Source of the DNA: Burkholderiales bacterium
GTDB taxonomy: Bacteria > Pseudomonadota > Gammaproteobacteria > Burkholderiales > Burkholderiaceae_C
DNA: 64,000 nt
Reading direction: 5' to 3'
Assembly: GCA_026400105.1 (NCBI GenBank)
Contig: JAPLPQ010000082.1
Span: 1-64,000, forward strand
How positions within the stretch are numbered: the stretch's first letter is position 1; the number at the start of each line of letters is the position of its first letter. A model generated the notes under the pieces. It ran no database searches, was not told the DNA's origin, and worked only from the letters and a program-made list of their open reading frames with translations. Made by a program: the position numbers and the translations under genes. Shown here piece by piece: positions 18,864 through 28,297 of the stretch.

Positions 18864-21230
18864 TCAGTGGTTGCTCAGGGCGCTGCGATAGGCGCCACAA
18901 CCCACCAGCAGCTGCTCGCTGACCGGCAGCACGAAGGAGGATTTGCCGCGCACGTCGCCGGTCAGGGGGTTGACGATGTTGTATTCGATCCAGCCGCCAC
19001 CGTCCTGGTCGATCCGCTCCCAGGCGTCACGCAACAGGCGTTCGGCATCCACGCCCGGGGCATCATGGACCGAGCTGCCCGACTTGCTGCGATCGGCGCC
19101 CATGACGCGGTAGCGCCCCTCGCGGTCGAGCACGAAGACATAGAGGTCGCGGTCGATGAAGCGGCCATTGGGTTGGTAGAAATCCTCGCTGGCGCGCTCC
19201 AGGCCCCTGGCCCGGATGTGATCGAGCGCCGCCTGCGCCAGATGCATCGCGACATCGGCGGTGCCCTGGGTCAGCGTCATGTGCTGCACCGCCTGGGTCA
19301 GGTCCGAAGTGCGGTCCATCAGCTGGCCGCAGCGGCTGCTGGTGCGGTCCGCCATCGAGGCGTTCTGGTAGGTCACCTGGTCGATCGCGTCCATCGCCTG
19401 CGCCACTTCCTTGAGCGCGACGCTTTGCTGCTTGCTGGCCACGGCCATGCCGTCGATGCGCAAGGCGATGTCGCGGATACCGGTGACGACCCGATCCATC
19501 ACCTCGTTGACCGAACTGATCTCGGCGACCGAGGACTTGACCCGCCCGGTCGAGGCCGCGATCAGCGAGCGCACCTCGCCGGCGGCCGACTGGGTGCGCT
19601 GCGCCAGGCTGCGGACCTCGGTGGCCACGACGGCAAAGCCGCGCCCCGCATTGCCGGCACGCGCGGCCTCGACCGCGGCGTTGAGCGCCAGGATGTTGGT
19701 CTGGAAGGCGATGCCGTCGATCACGCCGATGATCTCGTTCATGCGCTGGGAGGTGGTCTGCAAGGTGCCCATGCCCTGCACGGTCTGCTGCATCAGTCCA
19801 TGCGCCTGCTCGGTTTCGCGGTGCAGCACCTCGCCGACGCGGCTGATCTCCTGCACCGATTCGCCGTTGCGCGTCACGGTCTCGGCGGCGTCGCGCACGC
19901 TGGCCGTGGCCTGCTCGAGGCTGGCAGCCTGCGACTGGGTACGCTCCGAGAGCTGGCCGCTGTCGCCCACCAGCTGCTGCCCCATATGGCCGAGCACGGC
20001 CGAGACGCTGCGCACGTCGGCGACCAGCCCGGCCAGGCTGGCAAGCATGAGCTGGAACTTGGCGCCCATGGCGGCCATCTCGTCGCGGCCGGGAATATCG
20101 ACCACGCCGCTCAGATCGCCCTGGGTCGCGCGATCGATCACCTCGTTGAGCGACTGCAGCCCGCCCACGGTCGCATGGTAGAAGGCCGTCACGGCATAGG
20201 CCAGCAGCAGCATCACCAGCAGCGCGCCAGCGGTCACGCTGATCAGCTGACGCACGGCCTGATCGGCGCGGGACTGCAGCAGTTCCTGCAGGCGTTGTGC
20301 CGTGGCCTGGCCGAAGGCCGCCTGCGCCTGCATGACCTGGGACACCTCGTCATAGAAATCGAGGGGGTCGCCGTTCAGGGCGCCATAGCCCAGGGTCAGG
20401 CCGACCTTGCTGACCAGGCCGTCGGCGGCGGACTTGAACTCGGTCCAGCCCCGGGGCGGCGGTTCGTCGGCACGCTGCAGCGAAGCGATGCGGCCCTCGA
20501 CCTGGCCCAGCTGACCGCGCAACACGTCGGTCTGGCCACCGCCCAGGCGCACGGCGGCATTGACCAGCTCGGCGCTGTAGCCGTCGCGCTCCTGGCGCGC
20601 GAGCAGTAGCGCCCCTTCGTTGCGCAGGTGGCTGATGGTCTGGAACATCGGCAACAGACGCTCGACGACGATGTCCTTCATGAAATAGCCGGTCGCCGAG
20701 GCATCCTGCAGCAGACCCGAGTTCTCGCCGACCAGTGACATCAGCTGGCGCAGCCGATCTATCTGTTCGCTGTGGCGCGCGTACAGCGCGTCGGCCTCGG
20801 TCACGTCATCGGACGCGGCCAGCGACTCCAGGGCCTGGCGCAGCGGCGTCCAGTGCGGCGCCAGCTCGAGCTGGGAATCGGCCTGTACGGTCCGATCCAT
20901 CTGCGTCATGGCGGCCTTGAGCTGCTGGCGCGCCGCCGGCAGGTCCGCCTGCGCCTTGGCATTGCCCTGCATCGCCAGACGCAGCCGGCCCTGATGCTGA
21001 CCGACCTGGTCCACCAGCTGGGTGATCTGCCGCACCACCTGCAGGCCGGCCAGTTCGTGCAGCGACTCGCGCCGGACATCCCAGTAGGACTTGGCCAGCA
21101 GGACGCTGACGAGCAGCAGCGGCAGCACCAGGGTAGCGCTCATGGCCAGCATCTTCACCGTCATCGGCAAGCGCTGCATCAGGGCAATGCCCGGGCCGAA
21201 AAGTCGGGAAGGTTTGGTCAAACGAGTCAT
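18864..21230 (-). CDS. methyl-accepting chemotaxis protein with C-terminal Cache-like domain
   Basis: MCP hairpin QTNILALNAAVEAARAGNAGRGFAVVATEVRSLAQRTQSAAGEVRSLI; C-terminal FIDRDLYVFVLDREGRYRVMGADRS...GWIEYNIVNPLTGDVRGKSSFVLPVSEQLLVGCGAY. Confidence 0.92.
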   Translation of the reverse strand: MTRLTKPSRLFGPGIALMQRLPMTVKMLAMSATLVLPLLLVSVLLAKSYWDVRRESLHELAGLQVVRQITQLVDQVGQHQGRLRLAMQGNAKAQADLPAARQQLKAAMTQMDRTVQADSQLELAPHWTPLRQALESLAASDDVTEADALYARHSEQIDRLRQLMSLVGENSGLLQDASATGYFMKDIVVERLLPMFQTISHLRNEGALLLARQERDGYSAELVNAAVRLGGGQTDVLRGQLGQVEGRIASLQRADEPPPRGWTEFKSAADGLVSKVGLTLGYGALNGDPLDFYDEVSQVMQAQAAFGQATAQRLQELLQSRADQAVRQLISVTAGALLVMLLLAYAVTAFYHATVGGLQSLNEVIDRATQGDLSGVVDIPGRDEMAAMGAKFQLMLASLAGLVADVRSVSAVLGHMGQQLVGDSGQLSERTQSQAASLEQATASVRDAAETVTRNGESVQEISRVGEVLHRETEQAHGLMQQTVQGMGTLQTTSQRMNEIIGVIDGIAFQTNILALNAAVEAARAGNAGRGFAVVATEVRSLAQRTQSAAGEVRSLIAASTGRVKSSVAEISSVNEVMDRVVTGIRDIALRIDGMAVASKQQSVALKEVAQAMDAIDQVTYQNASMADRTSSRCGQLMDRTSDLTQAVQHMTLTQGTADVAMHLAQAALDHIRARGLERASEDFYQPNGRFIDRDLYVFVLDREGRYRVMGADRSKSGSSVHDAPGVDAERLLRDAWERIDQDGGGWIEYNIVNPLTGDVRGKSSFVLPVSEQLLVGCGAYRSALSNH

Positions 21231-21330
21231 GGGGATATCCTAGTGGCCACCAGATTCTCCCCCGCAATCATGCAGGAAACTGACACCCGGGGCTGGGGGA
21301 AACCCTAGACCCGGTGCAGAAAGCCCGCAA

Positions 21331-22008
21331 TCAGGCCAATGCGGCGCGCATATGGTCGATCACGGTCTTGTAATCGGACTGGCCGAAGATCGCGCTGCCG
21401 GCGACGAAGGTGTCGGCACCCGCATCGGCGACGCCGCGGATGTTGGCGGCCTTGATGCCGCCGTCGACCTCGAGCCGGATGTCCTTGCCGCTGGCCTCGA
21501 TGCGCTTGCGCGCGGCCTCGATCTTGCGCAGCGCGGAATCGATGAAGCCCTGACCGCCGAAACCGGGGTTGACGCTCATGATCAGGATCAGGTCGATGTC
21601 GTCGATCACCCAGTCCAGCACGTCGAGCGACTCGGCCGGGTTGAACACCAGGCCGGCCTTGAGGCCGCGCGCCTTGATCGCCTGCACGCTGCGGTGCACA
21701 TGGGTCGAGGCGTCGGGGTGGAAGCTGATCAGGTCGGCGCCGGCATCGGCGAAGTCGGCGGCCAGCGCATCGACCGGCTGCACCATCAGGTGCACGTCGA
21801 TCGGCGCGGGCGTGCCGTCGGGCTTGAAGGCGTGCTTCTTGAGGGCCTTGCAGACCATCGGTCCGAAGGTCAGGTTCGGGACATAGTGGTTGTCCATCAC
21901 GTCGAAGTGGATCCAGTCGGCGCCGGCGGCCAGCACATGGCGGACCTCCTCGCCCAGGCGGGCGAAGTCGGCCGAGAGGATGGAGGGGGCGATGCGGTAG
22001 GTGCTCAT
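21331..22008 (-). CDS. rpe: ribulose-phosphate 3-epimerase
   Basis: [53 protein letters not shown]. Confidence 0.97.
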   Translation of the reverse strand: MSTYRIAPSILSADFARLGEEVRHVLAAGADWIHFDVMDNHYVPNLTFGPMVCKALKKHAFKPDGTPAPIDVHLMVQPVDALAADFADAGADLISFHPDASTHVHRSVQAIKARGLKAGLVFNPAESLDVLDWVIDDIDLILIMSVNPGFGGQGFIDSALRKIEAARKRIEASGKDIRLEVDGGIKAANIRGVADAGADTFVAGSAIFGQSDYKTVIDHMRAALA

Positions 22009-22100
22009 GCGCGAGATTGTGGCAGCTTTGCGCCGCCGCGCCAGCCACCCCGGCCAGCCCTGCGGCCGACAAGGTGCGCGAAGCTGGTTAGGATTGGCAT

Positions 22101-22484
22101 ATGCCCCAACACCAGTTCGCCGTCCACGTCAGGCCCGAATACCTGCCAGCGCAGTCCTCGCCGATGGAGGACTCCTATGTCTTTTCCTACACGGTCACGA
22201 TCTCCAACACCGGCTCGGTGCCGGCCCAGCTGATCGCACGCCACTGGGAGATCGAGGACGCCTTCGGCGAAACCCAGGTCGTCGATGGCCTGGGCGTGGT
22301 CGGTCGCCAGCCCCTGCTCCAGCCCGGCGAAGCGTTCCAGTACGCCAGCAGCGCGCGGCTGCAGACCGCCATGGGCATCATGAGCGGGCATTACTTCTGT
22401 GTCGGCGTCGACGGCCACCGCTTCGAGGTGGCGATTCCGACCTTCACGCTCAACGTGCCGACAGGTGGCAATGAACCCCATTGA
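22101..22484 (+). CDS. apaG: ApaG domain protein
   Basis: [59 protein letters not shown]. Confidence 0.95.
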   Translation: MPQHQFAVHVRPEYLPAQSSPMEDSYVFSYTVTISNTGSVPAQLIARHWEIEDAFGETQVVDGLGVVGRQPLLQPGEAFQYASSARLQTAMGIMSGHYFCVGVDGHRFEVAIPTFTLNVPTGGNEPH

Positions 22485-24552
22485 CGAGCCCGCCATCCTG
22501 CTGGCAGGACTCGATCCCGCGGCCACCCGGGCCGAGCGCCATCTGTGGCTGATCGCCCTGATCGATTGGCTGCGCGGCCCTGAAGCCGACGTGCCGGCCA
22601 CGCTCAAGCGGCTCGGCGCCTTGCTCGATGTCGCCGAGGCCGACCCCGACTGGCTGGCGCGCTGGCGCCTCTGGTGGCGGCGCTTGCGCCAGGATGTCGA
22701 CCTGGCGCCGCTGCTGGCCGATTTCGGCTTTGCCTCGCAATCGGCCTTCATGACCGAGCTCGGACACCGGATCAGGCACAAGCTGCTGCCGAGCTCGCCC
22801 GTGACCACCGACATGAGCGAGCTGTTCGGCCTGCTGTTCCACGATCCGCTCGATGCGCGCTGGCTGGGCGCCCTGTCGCCGCGCCAGCTCGAACGCCTGG
22901 GTGCGCTGCTGGGGTCGGAGCCCGAGCTGCCCGCCGAGAGCGGTAGCTTGACCACGAGCTGCTTGAGCGACTGGGAACAGACGCTGATCGACGCACTGTC
23001 GTTCTGTGTCGGACAGATCAGCGCGACCGGCTTTCGGCCCGAGCTGCGCTCGCGCATGTCGATCGAGGCACGCCAGGGGCGCAGCTTCCAGGACCTGCCG
23101 ATGGCGCTGGAAAACTTTCGCCGTGCCGCCGCCGCGCAGGGCCTGACCAGCGCCGAGGCCCAGGCCCAGCTGCCCGAACTGCACCGGCTGCTGGACCAGG
23201 CGCGCCAGGCCGCCTATTCGGTCTATGCCCATCTCGAGGAGCATGGCATCTCGGTCGGCATCGTGTTCCGGCTGCGCCAGCTGCGCGAGCGGGTGCTGCG
23301 CGCGACCACCCTGCTCGACTGCCTGCTGTCCGAGCAGCGCCCGCGCACGACGGCCCGCTTCATCGGCCAACTGGTGCAGGTCGGGCATGAGAGCCGCAGC
23401 ATCCGCGCCCTGATCGCCAGCAGCACCCAGCTGACCGCGGCGCGCGTGGCCGAGCGCAGCGCCGAGAGCGGCGAGCACTACATCACGCGCAACTGGGACG
23501 AGTACCGCGACATGCTGCTGCGCGCCGGCGGGGGTGGCGCCGTGCTCGGCTTCACGACCTGGTTCAAGTTCCTGCTCGGCGGCCTGGCGCTGTCGGCGTT
23601 CTGGAGCGGGCTGGCCGCGGGCCTGAACTACGCCGCCGCCTTCGTGCTGATCCAGCTGCTGCACCTGACGGTCGCGACCAAGCAGCCGGCAGTGACCGCG
23701 CCGGCCATGGTCGCCAAGCTGCGCGACCTGCGCTCGCGCGAAGGCGTGCTGCGCTTCGTCGACGAGGTCGCGCACCTGTTCCGCTCCCAGGTCGCGGCCA
23801 TCCTCGGCAACCTGGCGCTGGTGATACCTGTGGTGGCCGTGATCAGCGCGGTCCTGTGGCTGACGACGGACACGCCGATGCTGACGCCCGAGAAGGCGCA
23901 CCATGTGCTCGCCAGCCATCAGCTGCTGGGTCCGACCCTGCTGTTTGCCGCCCTGACGGGCCTGCTGCTGTTCGCCAGCAGCATCATCGCGGGCTGGGTC
24001 GAGAACTGGTTCGTGCTGCACAAGCTCGACTCGGCGCTCGCCTACAACCCGACCATCACCGGTCGGCTGGGCAAGCGCCTGGCGCTGCGCTGCAGCCATT
24101 TCATGCGCACCCATATCTCGGGCCTGGCCTCCAACATCTCGCTCGGGCTGATGCTGGGTCTGGTGCCGGCCATCGCGGGCTTTTTCGGGCTCGAGCTCGA
24201 AGTGCGCCACGTGACCCTGGTCACGGGTCAGCTGACGGCCGCCGTGATGGCGCTGGGCTGGACCGTGCTGCTGGAGCCGGCCTTCTGGTCGGCAGTGGCC
24301 GCCACGCTGCTGGTCGGTCCGATCAACCTGGCCGTGAGCTTCTATCTGGCGTTCCGGCTCGCGCTCAAGGCCCGCAGCGTCAGCGACGTCAACCGCCAGC
24401 GCATCCAGGGCGCGATCCGGCATCGCCTGCGCCGCGCGCCGCTGAGCTTCCTGTGGCCGGTCAGCGCCCAGCAGGAAACCCAGGCCGATGCCGACGCCGA
24501 CATCGCCCCCAATGAAACCACCGAGGACGAGCCACCCGATGGGCGAGTTTGA
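22471..24552 (+). CDS. site-specific recombinase family (Gcr-type) membrane protein
   Basis: Starts inside the apaG 3' end; multiple TM segments; family resemblance to the SpecificRecomb group found beside apaG in betaproteobacteria. Confidence 0.75.
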   Translation: MNPIDEPAILLAGLDPAATRAERHLWLIALIDWLRGPEADVPATLKRLGALLDVAEADPDWLARWRLWWRRLRQDVDLAPLLADFGFASQSAFMTELGHRIRHKLLPSSPVTTDMSELFGLLFHDPLDARWLGALSPRQLERLGALLGSEPELPAESGSLTTSCLSDWEQTLIDALSFCVGQISATGFRPELRSRMSIEARQGRSFQDLPMALENFRRAAAAQGLTSAEAQAQLPELHRLLDQARQAAYSVYAHLEEHGISVGIVFRLRQLRERVLRATTLLDCLLSEQRPRTTARFIGQLVQVGHESRSIRALIASSTQLTAARVAERSAESGEHYITRNWDEYRDMLLRAGGGGAVLGFTTWFKFLLGGLALSAFWSGLAAGLNYAAAFVLIQLLHLTVATKQPAVTAPAMVAKLRDLRSREGVLRFVDEVAHLFRSQVAAILGNLALVIPVVAVISAVLWLTTDTPMLTPEKAHHVLASHQLLGPTLLFAALTGLLLFASSIIAGWVENWFVLHKLDSALAYNPTITGRLGKRLALRCSHFMRTHISGLASNISLGLMLGLVPAIAGFFGLELEVRHVTLVTGQLTAAVMALGWTVLLEPAFWSAVAATLLVGPINLAVSFYLAFRLALKARSVSDVNRQRIQGAIRHRLRRAPLSFLWPVSAQQETQADADADIAPNETTEDEPPDGRV

Positions 24553-25510
24553 ACTGATACGCCACTATTTCCAGCGCGCTGGCGCCAACCCGCCCGGCGT
24601 GGTGCTGGGCGTGGGCGACGACTGCGCGCTGCTGCAGCCCGAGCCGGGCCAGCGGCTGGCGGTCTCGACCGACATGCTGGTCGAAGGCCGGCATTTCTTC
24701 GCCGATGTCGATCCGGTCGCACTCGGCCACAAGGCGCTCGCGGTCAACCTGAGCGACCTGGCCGCCATGGGCGCCAGCCCGCTCGGCTGCACGCTCGCGC
24801 TCGCGCTGCCGCGCGCCGACGAGGCCTGGCTGGCCGGCTTCAGCCGCGGCCTGTTCGCGCTGGCCGATGCCGCGGCCTGCCCGCTGGTCGGCGGCGACAC
24901 CACCAAGGGCCCGCTGAACCTCTGCATCACGGTGTTCGGCCAGGTGCCGCCGGGGCAGGAACTGCGGCGCAGCGGCGCGCGCGCCGGCGACGAGGTCTGG
25001 GTCAGCGGCCAGCTCGGCGACGCCCGGCTGGCACTCGACGCGCTGCTGGGCGAAATCGAACTGGCACCCGAGGTGCTGGCGCGCGCACGCCAGCGGCTCG
25101 AACGCCCGACACCCCGACTCGCGCTGGGGCTGGCGCTGCGCGGCATCGCGAGCGCCGCCGCCGATGTCAGCGACGGCCTGTGCGGCGACCTGGGCCATAT
25201 CCTGGCCGCCTCGGGCGTCGGCGCCAAGCTGGCAGCCGACGCGCTGCTGGCCTCGAGCGCCATCAGCGCCGACCTGCGTGCCCTGCCGCGCGAACACGCG
25301 CTGCGCTGCGCGCTGGCCGGCGGCGACGACTACGAGCTGATCTTCACCGCACCGGCTGGCGCGCACGACGCCGTGCTGCAAGCCGCCCGCTCGGCCGCCA
25401 CGCCCGTGTCCTGCCTGGGCCACATCACGGCCGAACCCGGCCTGCGCTGGCAGGACGCCTGCGGCCGGCCACTCGATCTGACGTTGGCCAGCTTCGACCA
25501 TTTCGCCTGA
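24539..25510 (+). CDS. thiL: thiamine-monophosphate kinase
   Basis: MGEFELIRHYFQRA, VLGVGDDCALL, STDMLVEGRHFFADVDPVALGHKALAVNLSDLAAMGASPLG. Confidence 0.96.
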   Translation: MGEFELIRHYFQRAGANPPGVVLGVGDDCALLQPEPGQRLAVSTDMLVEGRHFFADVDPVALGHKALAVNLSDLAAMGASPLGCTLALALPRADEAWLAGFSRGLFALADAAACPLVGGDTTKGPLNLCITVFGQVPPGQELRRSGARAGDEVWVSGQLGDARLALDALLGEIELAPEVLARARQRLERPTPRLALGLALRGIASAAADVSDGLCGDLGHILAASGVGAKLAADALLASSAISADLRALPREHALRCALAGGDDYELIFTAPAGAHDAVLQAARSAATPVSCLGHITAEPGLRWQDACGRPLDLTLASFDHFA

Positions 25511-25538
25511 ATCGCCTGAATCGCCTGAATCGCCTGAA
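25503..25538 (+). repeat. four exact tandem copies of TCGCCTGAA spanning the thiL stop codon
   Basis: tcgcctgaa x4; each 9-bp unit carries an in-frame TGA. Confidence 0.9.
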
Positions 25539-25544
25539 TCCATC

Positions 25545-26411
25545 ATGACCTCCACCGAAACCGAACGCCCGGCGCGCGACGCCGCCTCACTGGTGCTGCT
25601 GCGCGACGGCAGCGCCGGACTCGAGGTGCTGCTGCTGCGCCGCCACGCCGATTCCCGCGTCATGGGCGGCGTCCATGTCTTCCCGGGCGGCAAGCTGGAC
25701 CCGACCGACTGCAGCCCCGATGCACTGGCCGCGCTCGACCTCGAGGCCGAGCAACTGCTGGCACGCTTCGACGAACCCGCGTTGACCCCGGACAAGGCCG
25801 CCGGCCTGCACCTGGCCGCGCTGCGCGAAACCTTCGAGGAAGCCGGCCTGCTGCTGGCCGAAGGCGCCGACAGCGCGGCCAGGCAGGCGCTGGCGGACCG
25901 CCAGGCCGCCGGCGAAGCGCTGGCCGACGCCATGGCCGCGCTGGGCCTGCGCTGGCAGGCCAGCGCCATCCTGCCCTGGTCGCGCTGGATCACGCCGCGT
26001 CACCCGGCCTCGGGGGCCGCCTTCGACACCCGCTTCTTCCTGGCCAGACTGCCAGCCGGGCAGGAGGCCAGGCATGATGGCTACGAGACCACCGAGGCCG
26101 TCTGGCTGGCGCCGCGCCAGGCGCTGGCGCTGCACGCCGAACACCGGCTCGAGCTGGTTCCGCCCCAGCTCATGAGCCTGGTCAAGCTGGCGCGCCACGC
26201 CGATGTCGACAGCGCCTGGAACGAGGCGCTGGTCAGCCGGCCGCCGCGCATCCAGCCCGAGGCCAGCGAGATCGACGGCGAGCGCCTGCTGTACTTGCCC
26301 GGCGATCCGCTGCACTCGGTGCGCGAACGCGCGCTGCCCGGTCCGACCCGGCTGCGCTGGCTGCAACGCCGCTTCGAGCCCGTCGGCGGCTTCGAGGCCT
26401 GGTTCGACTGA
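25545..26411 (+). CDS. NUDIX hydrolase
   Basis: GGVHVFPGGKLDPTDC...ALRETFEEAGLLL Nudix box. Confidence 0.9.
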   Translation: MTSTETERPARDAASLVLLRDGSAGLEVLLLRRHADSRVMGGVHVFPGGKLDPTDCSPDALAALDLEAEQLLARFDEPALTPDKAAGLHLAALRETFEEAGLLLAEGADSAARQALADRQAAGEALADAMAALGLRWQASAILPWSRWITPRHPASGAAFDTRFFLARLPAGQEARHDGYETTEAVWLAPRQALALHAEHRLELVPPQLMSLVKLARHADVDSAWNEALVSRPPRIQPEASEIDGERLLYLPGDPLHSVRERALPGPTRLRWLQRRFEPVGGFEAWFD

Positions 26412-26428
26412 ACAAGATTCAAATTGCC

Positions 26429-26968
26429 ATGGAAACCTCCTACAAGCCTTTCCCGAGGACCGAGCCGGTCCTGCGCCCCGATCGCCGTTTCCTGTTCTCG
26501 CGCCTGTCGCACCTGATCGCGCTGGGCTTTGGCTCCGGCCTGAGCCGGGTGGCACCCGGCACCGTCGGCACGCTCTGGGCCTGGATCGCCTTCCTGCTGA
26601 TCGACCGGCTCGGGATGCCGGGCGACACCGGCTGGGCGCTGATCATCGGCAGCACGCTGCTGCTGGGCTGGTGGGCCAGCGTCGCGACCGTCAAGCGCAC
26701 CGGGGTGGCCGATCCGGGCTACATCGTGATCGACGAGGTGGTCGCGTTCTGGCTCGTGCTCTGGCTGGCGGCGCCGGTCGGTTTCTGGGGCCAGTTCTGG
26801 GCCTTCTGGCTGTTTCGTTACTTCGACGCCGCCAAGCCCGGGCCGGTGCGCTGGGCCGACCAGGCCTTCAAGGGCTGGGGCTGGCGCGGCGGCTGGGGCA
26901 TCATGTTCGACGATCTGGTGGCAGCCGCCTGCACCCTGCTGCTGATCGCGTTCTGGCGCTGGCTCTGA
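26429..26968 (+). CDS. pgpA: phosphatidylglycerophosphatase A
   Basis: GSGLSRVAPGTVGTLWAW, DPGYIVIDEVVAFWL, FDAAKPGPVRWAD, GWGIMFDDLVAA. Confidence 0.95.
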   Translation: METSYKPFPRTEPVLRPDRRFLFSRLSHLIALGFGSGLSRVAPGTVGTLWAWIAFLLIDRLGMPGDTGWALIIGSTLLLGWWASVATVKRTGVADPGYIVIDEVVAFWLVLWLAAPVGFWGQFWAFWLFRYFDAAKPGPVRWADQAFKGWGWRGGWGIMFDDLVAAACTLLLIAFWRWL

Positions 26969-27006
26969 GCCCGCTCGAAACCTTCCACCCTTTACCGAGC
27001 CGCGCT

Positions 27007-27504
27007 ATGCGAACCGACGATCCGGACATCCTGCAACTCTGCACCCAGCTGGCACAGGCGCTCAAGGCACGCGGCTGGATGATGGCCACCGCCGAAAGCT
27101 GCACCGGCGGCCTGATCGCCGCCTGCTGCACGTCCTTGAGCGGCTCGAGCGACTGGTTCGAGCGCGGCTTTGTGACCTACTCCAACGCCGCCAAGACCGA
27201 ACAGCTCGGCGTGCCGGCCACACTGGTCGAGGCCCATGGCGCGGTCAGCGAGCCGGTGGCGCGCGCGATGGCGCTGGGCGCGGTGGCGCATTCGAAAGCC
27301 CAGATCAGCGTGGCAGTGACCGGCGTGGCGGGCCCGACCGGCGGCAGCGCCGACAAGCCGGTCGGCCTGGTCTGGTTCGGCTGGGCGGTTGGCGAGCAGG
27401 CCTGGACCGAATGCCGGCGCTTCGACGGCGACCGCGATGCGGTACGCGCGGCGACCGTGCGGCATGGGCTGCAAGGGTTGCTCGCGGGCCTTGAGGTGAG
27501 CTGA
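27007..27504 (+). CDS. nicotinamide-nucleotide amidase (CinA C-terminal family)
   Basis: MATAESCTGGLIAACCTSLSGSSDWFERGFVTYSNAAKTEQLGV, VAVTGVAGPTGGSADKPVGLVWFG. Confidence 0.94.
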   Translation: MRTDDPDILQLCTQLAQALKARGWMMATAESCTGGLIAACCTSLSGSSDWFERGFVTYSNAAKTEQLGVPATLVEAHGAVSEPVARAMALGAVAHSKAQISVAVTGVAGPTGGSADKPVGLVWFGWAVGEQAWTECRRFDGDRDAVRAATVRHGLQGLLAGLEVS

Positions 27505-27520
27505 ACACAGCAAAAAACCC

Positions 27521-27561
27521 AGAAAAAAGCCCGCAGTCTCACGGCTGCGGGCTTGCTTTTT
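27521..27561. terminator. intrinsic terminator between pncC-like gene and convergent envelope cassette
   Basis: AAAAAAGCCCGCAG-TCTCACGG-CTGCGGGCTTGCTTTTT. Confidence 0.8.
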
Positions 27562-27604
27562 CAGATCACGAAAACCTGGTTCTTCCGACGTTCAGCGGGC
27601 AGGC

Positions 27605-28276
27605 TTATTCGCCCTCGACCTGTGCCACCACCTTGGGCTTCTCGTCCTTGGAAGCGGGCGGCTTCACACCGACTGCGGTGAAGATCGCGGGCATCTTACC
27701 GGCGACGCTGGAAGCAGCTGAGATCTGGTTGCTCAGACTACTGACGGCATCCTTGACGCCACCGAGCTTGGTTATGTTCATCGGGTTGGACGCGAAGCTA
27801 CCGACCAGTCCCTTGCTCTGCTCGATCAACGCCTTGTCCTGCAACAGTGCGAGCATGAAGTTGAACGATGCAGCGGCCAGATCCTCACGTTGCTTGCCGT
27901 CGATCTTCTTGACTTCCGATTCGACATTGGCATTGGTCATAGCTTCGTTGAGTGCAGCCTGTTCAGACTTTCGCACTTCGTTGAGCTTGGCCTGTTTTTC
28001 TGCAGGATCGGTAATTTCATTGGCAGCCTTGCGCTGCGCTTCGAGAGCCGCCGCTTGTTCCTTGGAAACCAGCGAGCGGCTGAGCAGCGCGACCGAATTG
28101 TTCATCAGCTTTTCAGCCGCCAGGGCAGACGCGATGATGGTCTGCGGATCGGACCCTCCCGCATTGCTGCTGCCGCTGAGTACGCCCAGTATTGCGCCGA
28201 ACTGGGCCATAGCGGGCGTTGCCAGCACGCCGAGGGTGCTGGCGATCAGAATGGTTGCGAGACGCTTTTTCATCAT
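27605..28276 (-). CDS. exported protein of unknown function
   Basis: Signal peptide MMKKRLATILIASTLGVLATPAMAQ; Gly/Ser segment then helical K/E-rich region; no family recognised. Confidence 0.75.
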   Translation of the reverse strand: MMKKRLATILIASTLGVLATPAMAQFGAILGVLSGSSNAGGSDPQTIIASALAAEKLMNNSVALLSRSLVSKEQAAALEAQRKAANEITDPAEKQAKLNEVRKSEQAALNEAMTNANVESEVKKIDGKQREDLAAASFNFMLALLQDKALIEQSKGLVGSFASNPMNITKLGGVKDAVSSLSNQISAASSVAGKMPAIFTAVGVKPPASKDEKPKVVAQVEGE

Positions 28277-28297
28277 GGGAATTTTCCAGTCTAGGAA

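Noticed and set aside
17504-18922. 472-aa plus-strand ORF opposite the MFS gene
   Set aside because: Gln/Arg/His-rich shadow translation of a convincing MFS transporter
22450-24423. 657-aa minus-strand ORF opposite the Gcr-type gene
   Set aside because: Antisense shadow ORF with Gln/Arg/Ala-rich sequence and no domain
22471-24552. Site-specific recombinase annotation as evidence of a mobile element or inversion switch
   Set aside because: This family is a membrane protein commonly located next to apaG; no inverted repeats or integration sites seen nearby
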